Below are positions 34,177 to 40,586 of a stretch of DNA of 40,586 nt, piece by piece. Under the pieces are notes generated by a model. That model made no database searches, had not been told where the DNA came from, and worked only from the letters and a program-made list of their open reading frames with translations. This stretch comes from Planctomycetota bacterium (GTDB lineage: Bacteria; Planctomycetota; PUPC01; JACPCR01). Location of the stretch: positions 1 to 40,586 of the forward strand of contig JASLXP010000077.1 in NCBI GenBank assembly GCA_030740295.1, given 5' to 3'. Within the stretch, counting starts at the first letter, position 1. Every line of letters starts with the position of its first letter. Position numbers and translations under genes: made by a program.

Positions 34177-35190
34177 ATGCAATCTGTACTCAATCGTCAT
34201 TCGGCTTTCTGGCAGATGGAGGACGTCTCCCAGCCGCTGATGAGCGTCGGTGAATACCATCCACTTCAATCCCGTAGACCGCTTCAACTTTCCAACGGCC
34301 TGGAAATCGAACAGAACACGGAGCTCCGCCCAGACCGGCTCGATACGGAATATTTCACGGGGCTGTCAGGCAGCCCTGACAACGCGTTCCAGGGCGATTT
34401 CATCAGGGGCTCGACCCCTTACGACATCTGCTGGACCGAAGCCATTATTGGCTGCCCAATCGTGTGGAAAGCCGGCTATCCCTGGTCCGAACCAATCTCC
34501 GAATGCCTGGATGACCTGACCATTCTGGAAATAAACGAGGATAACCCCTGGCTGGCAAAACTTCTGGATGTGACGAAATGTCTAGCAGAAAAGTCGAATG
34601 GCCGGTATCCCGTGTGTCAACCCCTGATGCGCGGGCCAATCGACCTGGCAACGGCGGCCCTCGGAGATGAGCCGACCGTGTATGCCATCGCAGACCAGCC
34701 GGCCAAGCTTCGCGAATTGCTGGAAGAATGTACCACGGCTTTCATCGACATCGCCAGTGCATTCCAGGAAACATCTGGCCTTTTCCAGGGCGGTGTCGTG
34801 GAATACGGTATCCACGCTCCGGGGCCGGGGATTCGCACTCAAGCCGATAACGCGGCCCTGATGTCTCCGCGCTCCTACAGGGAACTCCTCCGGCCCTGCG
34901 ATGAGCGGGTCTGCGAAGCCTTCGAGTACACGCTCATCCATACCCACTCCGCATGCCTGAGGGTTATGACGGACTCTCTTCTCGACATCAAAAAACTACG
35001 CGCCATCCAGGTCAGCCTGGATTATCCGGGCGCCACTTCTGTGGCCGATGTCATGCCGTTTCTGAAGGAGATGAACGAGCACAAGCCGCTGGTCCTCACG
35101 GGGCCTGTCACCCAGGCGGAGCTGGACGAACTGTTGGATACACTCTCGCCGCGCGGCCTCTGCCTCCTGCTCGGCTTACGGGAGGATTGA
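34177..35190 (+). CDS. UROD-fold protein 3 (divergent)
   Basis: This 337-residue protein has AAAGG before the ATG. It is the most divergent member of the array. The opening lacks the usual ALxxxxPDRVP motif. The family layout is recognisable from RGPIDLATAALGDE, VVEYGIHAPGPGIRTQADNA (in parts), LMSPRSYRELLRPCDERVCEAFEYT and the strand LIHTHSA (H255-T-H257-S). The glycine-rich C-terminal motif is reduced to LSPRGLCLLLGL. H-x-H in place of H-x-C/D may mean a different metal or none. The stop is 38 bases from UROD 4, so the two are probably cotranscribed. Confidence 0.8.
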   Translation: MQSVLNRHSAFWQMEDVSQPLMSVGEYHPLQSRRPLQLSNGLEIEQNTELRPDRLDTEYFTGLSGSPDNAFQGDFIRGSTPYDICWTEAIIGCPIVWKAGYPWSEPISECLDDLTILEINEDNPWLAKLLDVTKCLAEKSNGRYPVCQPLMRGPIDLATAALGDEPTVYAIADQPAKLRELLEECTTAFIDIASAFQETSGLFQGGVVEYGIHAPGPGIRTQADNAALMSPRSYRELLRPCDERVCEAFEYTLIHTHSACLRVMTDSLLDIKKLRAIQVSLDYPGATSVADVMPFLKEMNEHKPLVLTGPVTQAELDELLDTLSPRGLCLLLGLRED

Positions 35191-35228
35191 GGAGAAAGCA
35201 GTAAATCTTTTACTCGTCGGAGAACACA

Positions 35229-36344
35229 ATGACTGAGCTGGAACGCTTCCTTACAGTCGTACGATTTGAGAGCCCGGATTACTGGCCACAGATCAATGCC
35301 TGGGGACTGGGCTACGTCCATTCGGGCGGCCTCATCAAACTGCATCAGGAGGGGCTGCCGGAAAAAGTCCATGACCTGGAAACGTGGCTCGATTACTGGG
35401 GGCAATGCGGATTCGAGGATGTGGGCGGTATCGGCCGCGACGCGCCCGGCATCAGGTCGGAAAGATGGGTCGAAGAAGGGTTTGAGTTTGTTCGCAGCGA
35501 GACCGGCGCCTTTACCCGGCAGGTGCTGAACAACGAGAACGCTTACAGCATGCCGGAGTTCATCGAGTTCGATGTCCGCGACAGAGCATCGTGGGAAAAG
35601 TTCCGGGAGCTTTCCACGCCCCGTGCGAAGTCGGACGTTGAGGATCAGGCCGAAAGGCTCGACGGTCGGACACGGCCAGCGCGGGTGAGCGCCGGATCGA
35701 CCTGGGGACGAGTCCGGAGTTGGATGGGGCCCGAACGGGCTTTACTCGCCGTCTACGACGATCCCGAACTGGTGCGGGAGATGATTGAATGGCAGACCTG
35801 GATGTTTGAGGAATTCACTCTTCCCGCAATCGAACGTTACCGTCCGGAGACGATCTCCATGTGGGAGGACTTCTGCTACAACCACGGAATGATGATCAGC
35901 CCTGCCATGTTCGAGGAATTCTGCGCCCCGCATTACCGCCGGGTAGCCGAAGTAGGCCGCGACTGCGGCGCCGCATTGCTCATTGTCGACTCTGACGGAA
36001 AGGTCGATGAGTATTGTCAGATACTTGAAGGATTGGGACTCAACGGATGCTGGCCCATGGAACAGGTCTGTGGCAATGACCTGCTGGCCTACAGAGAAGA
36101 GCAGCCCGATTTCATCTTCGCCGGCGGTATCGAGAAGGAAGTCTGCAACACGGGCAATGGGCACCGCATCGAAAGCGAGTTAATTCCGAGAGTCGCGAAC
36201 ATGCTGGAAAAGGGCGGTTACTTCCCCATGTTCGACCACGCCCTCCAGACCGATGTAGGCTTTTCAGAATTGTGCCGCTGCATGACACTCCTGCACGAGA
36301 TCTGCGGCAGTGAACACCTCGGCGAGTTCCCGCGTACTCAATAA
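35229..36344 (+). CDS. UROD-fold protein 4
   Basis: This 371-residue protein has CGGAGAA before the ATG. MTELERFLTVVRFESPDYWP is a variant of the family opening. Middle segments include SWMGPERALLAVYDDPELVREMI and MMISPAMFEEFCAPHYRRVAEV. The active-site strand is LIVDSDGK, so the His position is D254 (D-S-D-G). FIFAGGIEKE and YFPMFDHALQTDVGF follow. Loss of the His argues against a zinc methyltransferase and for a different chemistry. It is tightly linked to UROD 3; a 307-base spacer with a palindrome follows. Confidence 0.85.
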   Translation: MTELERFLTVVRFESPDYWPQINAWGLGYVHSGGLIKLHQEGLPEKVHDLETWLDYWGQCGFEDVGGIGRDAPGIRSERWVEEGFEFVRSETGAFTRQVLNNENAYSMPEFIEFDVRDRASWEKFRELSTPRAKSDVEDQAERLDGRTRPARVSAGSTWGRVRSWMGPERALLAVYDDPELVREMIEWQTWMFEEFTLPAIERYRPETISMWEDFCYNHGMMISPAMFEEFCAPHYRRVAEVGRDCGAALLIVDSDGKVDEYCQILEGLGLNGCWPMEQVCGNDLLAYREEQPDFIFAGGIEKEVCNTGNGHRIESELIPRVANMLEKGGYFPMFDHALQTDVGFSELCRCMTLLHEICGSEHLGEFPRTQ

Positions 36345-36651
36345 ACGAGTCTGTGGAGTGTGATCGGCTCCTGAATGAGAGTTCATAATCGGCACCAAGA
36401 AGAGGTGAATCTCTCCTGTCTGCACGAGAGGAGTTGGAGTAGCGCCTTTATTAGACGGGCTCTCTGAGCGGATCCCGAGTAGCCGTTACTCCAACCCCTG
36501 CTCGACCTGAAACTCCAAGATCTGTTCTCAGAAAACCGTTCTGATCGCGAATCGTCAACACTTCCAGCCCCGGTGAAAACGAGATCCAGATCCAGTAATA
36601 TGACCCGTCAGGAAGGAAACGGAACTGCAACCACTGCTTACGGAAAACACC
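36345..36651. other. Spacer between UROD 4 and UROD 5
   Basis: It holds the palindromic element at 36433-36495 and no gene that I can support. No promoter for UROD 5 was recognised with confidence. Confidence 0.5.
36433..36495. repeat. Palindromic intergenic repeat, copy 2 (diverged)
   Basis: The left arm GTTGGAGTAGCGCCTTTATTAG and the right arm AGTAGCCGTTACTCCAAC repeat the outer sequences of the 9733-9801 element (GTTGGAGTA ... TACTCCAAC). The arms have drifted in the centre. Confidence 0.65.
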
Positions 36652-37644
36652 ATGACAAAAAACGAACGACTCCTAGCTGCTCTCGCTGGCGAACCTGTTG
36701 ATCGGCCGCCAGTCAGCATTTGGCGACACTTCTATCCCGACGAAGTCACGCGTGACGGGCTGGCAGCGGCTATGCTCGATTTTCAGAAAGAGTTTGACTG
36801 GGATTTCATGAAAGTGAATCCCCGGGCCGTCTATCACGTCGAGGACTGGGGCAATACTTACGAGTTCTCGACTGAGACGGACAAGAACCACGTCCTCAAG
36901 TCGCACAGAATACAGTCGCCCGAAGACTGGAAAGACCTGAGCGAACTGCCTTCCGATCAGGGTGTGCTGGGGCAGCACCTCGATTGCCTCAGGCAGATTG
37001 GCGAAGGGCTCGGTGGGGAAGTCCCTTTCATCATGACGGTCTTCAATCCGATCTCGATTGCCGGGCACCTGGCAGGCGGAGCGGAAAGCCTGATGAAGCA
37101 TATCGAGAGCGATCCGGAGGCACTGCATCGCGGCCTGGAGGTGATCACGGCCACCTTCATCCGTTACGCCCGCGCGTGCATCGATGCCGGTGTGACGGGG
37201 TTCTTCTTTCCGACCACGTCCTATGCCACTTCGGATCTGATGACTTTCGAGCAGTACAACGAATTTGGCCGCACTTATGATCTGCAATTCCTGGAATCCG
37301 TTCAGGATGCCGGATTCCTGCTCCTCCACGTGTGCGGAAGCAATTGCTTTCTGACGGAGCTCCTGGACTACCCGGCCCACGCGGTCAACTGGTCGACCGA
37401 GGACCCGACCACTCCTTCAATGAAGGACATTGCTGCTCAGACGGAGATGGCTCTGATCGGAGGCGTGAATCAAGGCGAGGCCGTTACTTCATCATCTGCG
37501 GGCCAGGCTCTGGAGCAGGCGCGCGCTGCCCGTGAGGCCGTGCCGGGCAATCGCTTCATTCTGGGCGCCGGCTGCACCGTCCCCCACAGCGTGAACAACG
37601 ATACGCTGCATGCACTGCGCAAGGCGGCAGAGGAAATGGCCTGA
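36652..37644 (+). CDS. UROD-fold protein 5, MtaA-like candidate methyltransferase
   Basis: This 330-residue protein opens MTKNERLLAALAGEPVDRPP. It is the only member of the array with an intact H-x-C...C zinc signature: LLHVCGSN gives H226 and C228, and GAGCTVPHSV gives C308. MtaA, MtbA and similar enzymes use this pattern to bind zinc and activate a thiol for methyl transfer from a corrinoid protein. FNPISIAGHLAGG and AVNWSTEDP also fit the family. No corrinoid-binding protein, RamA-like activator or methyltransferase partner gene is visible here. The methyl-transfer role is therefore inferred from the motif alone. It converges on the sulfatase-beta-lactamase gene. Confidence 0.87.
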   Translation: MTKNERLLAALAGEPVDRPPVSIWRHFYPDEVTRDGLAAAMLDFQKEFDWDFMKVNPRAVYHVEDWGNTYEFSTETDKNHVLKSHRIQSPEDWKDLSELPSDQGVLGQHLDCLRQIGEGLGGEVPFIMTVFNPISIAGHLAGGAESLMKHIESDPEALHRGLEVITATFIRYARACIDAGVTGFFFPTTSYATSDLMTFEQYNEFGRTYDLQFLESVQDAGFLLLHVCGSNCFLTELLDYPAHAVNWSTEDPTTPSMKDIAAQTEMALIGGVNQGEAVTSSSAGQALEQARAAREAVPGNRFILGAGCTVPHSVNNDTLHALRKAAEEMA

Positions 37645-37725
37645 AACGCGACCACCCGATGTGCTTTCCGGGGCCGCCTCTCGCGCCTCGGTGGAGCGAT
37701 GAACGGCCCGAATTCGCTGGCCCCC

Positions 37726-40248
37726 TTATCGCAGAAACGCCGGAACGATCTGTTCCGAAGTAAACGCCAGCGGCGACCTCATGTCTCTATGATTGTGGCT
37801 GGTCACCACGACGATCAATTCAACAGACGGAAGGATCATGATGAACTGGCCGCCGGCGCCCCGGGCGGAGATGCAGCGGTGCTTTTTGCCTTTGACTTCC
37901 ATGTCGTGCCCCCACCAGAAGTAACCGTAAGTGTGGCCGACCGCGTTGGTGTAAAGAGGGCTGACGGCCTTGCGGATGAACTCTTCCGGCCAGAGCTGCT
38001 CTCCTTTCCATTTTCCATTTTGTGCTATCAGAAGACCCAGCTTCACCATGTCACGAGAACGGAGGCTCATGCCCGCGGCGGCTTTCGGAAGCCCGCTGAT
38101 GTCATCCTGCCAGAGGTATTCGATGAATCCGAGCTTTTCCAGGATCTCTTTCCTGATGAAGTCTCTGGCCGTGCCCGGCACTGCCGCATCCAGGACCTGC
38201 ATGACCAGTGAAGGATCCGCGCCCTGGTATTTATGCTTCTTTGAGTCTGCGGTAATCGGCAAAGACAGGCTGAGGATGGCCTGGGCCTGGGCCTGTCCCT
38301 TGAGCCTGCCCCTTCGACGCATCGCGGCTTTGGCCTTCTCTGGGGGGATGCGAATTCCGGAGTGCATGTTCAGGCACTCAGCGATCGTGACCAGCCTTGC
38401 CCCCGGAGCGAGTTTGGACTGATCCACTTCTGACAAGTAATCGACGACCGGCGTGTTCAGGTCTCTGATGTGCCCCAGATGCATCGCCCGGCCAATTGCG
38501 AGCGCGGTCATGGATTTGGCGATGGACATCTGATAGTGCGGCATATCCGGACGGCCTTTACGGTAGTAGCTTTCGAGGAGCAGCTTCCCCTTATGGGCGA
38601 TCAGGAGGCTGTCCACGTTGTTGAATTTGCCGGCGGCCAACTGTTCGGTGAGTGCGAGGATCGCCTGCACGTTACCATCGGATGCGGCCAGCGAGCCGAC
38701 CGGGATCCCGTCGCCGAGGTCATCCGGTTCGGCGTCGATGATCGGCTCTTTGAGACTGGGGCGTTTTTTCTCTCCCAGCCAAGAAGTATCCCTGGCGTTG
38801 ATGTCCGTCTTTTCGGGGGCGAGACCATCAGCGGCTTTGGGCTTGGCTTCGATCCGTTCAACCGCTTTATCGGAATGGATGATCGGGTGCGCACCTTTAT
38901 TCCTGTTCCAGCCCTCCAGACGCTTGCCAACGCCCTGCCACCAGCCGAAGCGGGGCCGTTCGACGGTGCTGGCCCACGCGTCGTATTTCGCTGTCAGTTG
39001 TCTGAGGGTGGTGGCACTGGAGGTAGCCAGGTCTTTCTGTTCGTTGGGATCGCTGGCGAGGTTGAACAGTTTGGGGCCGGTAATGCCGCGATCTTTGACG
39101 ACCTTCCAGTCGCCGTCACGAACAGCCCACATTTCGTTCATACGCCAGTAATGAGTCTGGTGCGGCCGATCCGTCTGTTTGCCGGACAGCCAGGGCATCA
39201 GATCGACCCCGTCCAGTTTCCAGGCATTGTCAATCGTCCCACCGGCGGCGGCTACAGCAGTAGGAAGCAGGTCTAACGTCGTCACCGGATGCTTGAAGGT
39301 CCCGCCCCTGGCCAATCTTCCTTTCCATTGAAAGATCATCGGCGTACGCAGACCGCCCTCATAAAGTGTGCCTTTGCCCGCGCGCAGGGAACCGTTACTT
39401 GCCCACGTTCCCTTCTTGCCTCTCACACCGCCGTGATCGCTGAGGAAAATAACCAGCGTGTTCTTCTCGATATCGTGCTCACGCAGTTTCTTCAGGACGA
39501 GGCCGAGGCTGTGATCCATCGCGTCCACCATAGCGGCGTAGGCGCGGCGTTTGGGCTCTTTGATCGATTCGTATTTCTTCAGGTACTGCTCGCTTGCGGT
39601 CAACGGCCCATGGGGCGCATTAAAGGAGAGATAAAGAAAAAACGGCTTGGAGTGATGACGCTCGATGAACTCCGATGCCTCTTTCCCAAACGTATCGGTC
39701 AGGTATCCGGGGCCGTGTTTCTCCGGCTTCGTTCCCCGCATCATCGGCGTCTTGCTGGTGTCCACGTTCAGATACCTCTGCGCGCCATTATTGAAACCAT
39801 AATATTCGTCAAAGCCGCGGGCCGGCGGCTGGAACTTTGCCTCTTTACCATCGTGCCATTTGCCGACCATGCCGGTGGCGTATCCCAACTGCTTGAGCCG
39901 ATCGGCGATCGTACGCTCGTCCAGATCCAGTCCCGCCTCAATGTCAGGCGAACGGCGAAACGGACCGGGATTGTCTTCAAAACCGAAACGGTGCTGATAG
40001 CGTCCAGTCAGAAGTCCAGCCCGGCTTGGCGCACAGACCGGGGCCGTGGCATATGCTTGCGCGCAACTGACCCCGCCGGCGGCCAGCGAATCGATGTTCG
40101 GCGTGCGGATATCGCTGCCAAGGCAGCTCAGGTCGGCCGAGCCGAGATCGTCGGCGAGAATGAGTACGATGTTCGGCCGTTCCGCGACGGAGTTTGTCAC
40201 GGACGCGACGATTGAGAAAAAGAGGATGGCAATAACGCTTCTAAACAT
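37726..40248 (-). CDS. Secreted sulfatase fused to a serine beta-lactamase-like domain
   Basis: This 840-residue protein has a signal peptide (1-22). Residues about 23-440 are a type I sulfatase: D33-D34 metal Asp, a full formylglycine motif C72-A-P-S-R76 followed by AGLLTGRYQHR, GKWHDG near 129, and LSDHGG (269-274). It probably desulfates a polysaccharide. A 70-residue linker leads to a class C beta-lactamase/esterase-like domain (about 515-840) with S575-I-A-K578, Y674 in the YxN position (YQG) and RGAGGQ (796-801). Such domains often act as esterases or peptidases. Two hydrolases in one secreted chain suggest attack on a substrate carrying both sulfate and ester or amide groups. A maturing FGE enzyme is not in the window. 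Confidence 0.92.
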   Translation of the reverse strand: MFRSVIAILFFSIVASVTNSVAERPNIVLILADDLGSADLSCLGSDIRTPNIDSLAAGGVSCAQAYATAPVCAPSRAGLLTGRYQHRFGFEDNPGPFRRSPDIEAGLDLDERTIADRLKQLGYATGMVGKWHDGKEAKFQPPARGFDEYYGFNNGAQRYLNVDTSKTPMMRGTKPEKHGPGYLTDTFGKEASEFIERHHSKPFFLYLSFNAPHGPLTASEQYLKKYESIKEPKRRAYAAMVDAMDHSLGLVLKKLREHDIEKNTLVIFLSDHGGVRGKKGTWASNGSLRAGKGTLYEGGLRTPMIFQWKGRLARGGTFKHPVTTLDLLPTAVAAAGGTIDNAWKLDGVDLMPWLSGKQTDRPHQTHYWRMNEMWAVRDGDWKVVKDRGITGPKLFNLASDPNEQKDLATSSATTLRQLTAKYDAWASTVERPRFGWWQGVGKRLEGWNRNKGAHPIIHSDKAVERIEAKPKAADGLAPEKTDINARDTSWLGEKKRPSLKEPIIDAEPDDLGDGIPVGSLAASDGNVQAILALTEQLAAGKFNNVDSLLIAHKGKLLLESYYRKGRPDMPHYQMSIAKSMTALAIGRAMHLGHIRDLNTPVVDYLSEVDQSKLAPGARLVTIAECLNMHSGIRIPPEKAKAAMRRRGRLKGQAQAQAILSLSLPITADSKKHKYQGADPSLVMQVLDAAVPGTARDFIRKEILEKLGFIEYLWQDDISGLPKAAAGMSLRSRDMVKLGLLIAQNGKWKGEQLWPEEFIRKAVSPLYTNAVGHTYGYFWWGHDMEVKGKKHRCISARGAGGQFIMILPSVELIVVVTSHNHRDMRSPLAFTSEQIVPAFLR

Positions 40249-40497
40249 CTCTGTTGTCTGCTTTCAGGTAATGTTGGACTCAACGTGCAGTAGAAAATTT
40301 GAACGTGCCTTAATGCCATTCACTCCTGAGAGTATTTTATCAACACAATCCTGTTACTTAAGCAGACCCTGGGTCGATTGAGCCGCATGCCTGGCAGAAG
40401 TAACAGCGTCATCTGAAGGCCACATTGACCGGCGTGTTGTTAGCGGCTATGACGCGAATTCCTCCGAATTCGACTCTATCTCCAGCACTTGCCATAC
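40249..40497. other. Upstream region of the sulfatase fusion gene
   Basis: This non-coding region is AT-richer than its surroundings near 40250-40370. It probably carries the promoter of the minus-strand sulfatase gene, but no clear -35/-10 pair was found. CGAATTC repeats at 40455-40472 are the only other structure. Confidence 0.35.
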
Positions 40498-40586
40498 ATG
40501 AAAGCTTACTGGCGTCTCATCGTCTCCAACGCGGCAGCCTCACTGCTCGGAGCAGACGAACGTGACTTTTACGTTTCACCAAAGGG
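40498..40586 (+). CDS. Possible start of a gene cut by the window edge
   Basis: An ATG at 40498 opens a frame that stays open to the last base (about 29 codons, MKAYWRLIVSNAAASLLGAD at the start). There is no convincing ribosome binding site and no recognised family. It may be chance. Confidence 0.2.
   Translation, partial: MKAYWRLIVSNAAASLLGADERDFYVSPK

Noticed and set aside
30104..37644. Annotation of any of the five UROD-fold genes as hemE
   Set aside because: None has the N-terminal Arg-rich HemE signature (FMRQAGRYLPEY-like), no other haem gene is near, and the active-site strands vary widely.

Overview
The window is moderately GC-rich bacterial chromosome with 22 confident genes, one of them split by a frameshift. 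No rRNA, tRNA, CRISPR array, transposase or phage gene was seen. The combination of traits points to the PVC superphylum or a neighbouring lineage (Planctomycetota/Lentisphaerota-like). Those traits are eukaryotic-type kinases fused to solenoid or WD40 domains, a MoxR-DUF58-VWA module, secreted sulfatases, many paralogues of the uroporphyrinogen decarboxylase (UROD) fold, weak Shine-Dalgarno sequences, and non-ATG starts. This placement rests on gene content only; no marker phylogeny was possible.

Positions 1-11.7 kb hold mostly housekeeping genes: leucyl aminopeptidase (pepA), Hsp90 (htpG, minus strand), a sulfatase-like enzyme with an altered nucleophile motif (minus strand), tRNA dimethylallyltransferase (miaA), a membrane-anchored pseudokinase with polylysine tracts, and aspartyl-tRNA synthetase (aspS). 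Sulfatase and miaA diverge from a shared intergenic region whose two promoters carry nearly the same -10/discriminator sequence.

Positions 11.8-19.3 kb (minus strand) hold a module in the order MoxR ATPase, DUF58 protein, BatA-like membrane VWA protein, second membrane VWA protein. In other bacteria such modules act in envelope stress, metal insertion or protein-complex assembly. Here the substrate is unknown.

Positions 19.5-27.6 kb hold a Nudix hydrolase and the replicative polymerase dnaE on the plus strand. On the minus strand purD overlaps by one base the start of a Ser/Thr kinase-WD40 receptor. That kinase gene is cut in two by an apparent one-base frameshift.

Positions 27.8-40.6 kb are the accessory, probably catabolic region. 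A zinc alcohol dehydrogenase diverges from a run of plus-strand genes: an amidohydrolase, five divergent UROD-fold enzymes, and a secreted protein built from two homologous halves. Facing this run is a secreted sulfatase fused to a serine beta-lactamase-like domain. None of the five UROD paralogues has the HemE signature. Their metal/active-site motifs differ (HTDG, HCDG, HTHS, DSDG, HVCG), and only the last keeps the HxC...C zinc site of corrinoid methyltransferases such as MtaA. This array is the best candidate for an undescribed system.

Intergenic spacers carry several repeat families: a 17-bp tandem repeat that runs through the pepA stop codon, a dispersed GGCTAAAGCCGTTACTCC palindrome, and AATGAGT-type heptamer arrays.
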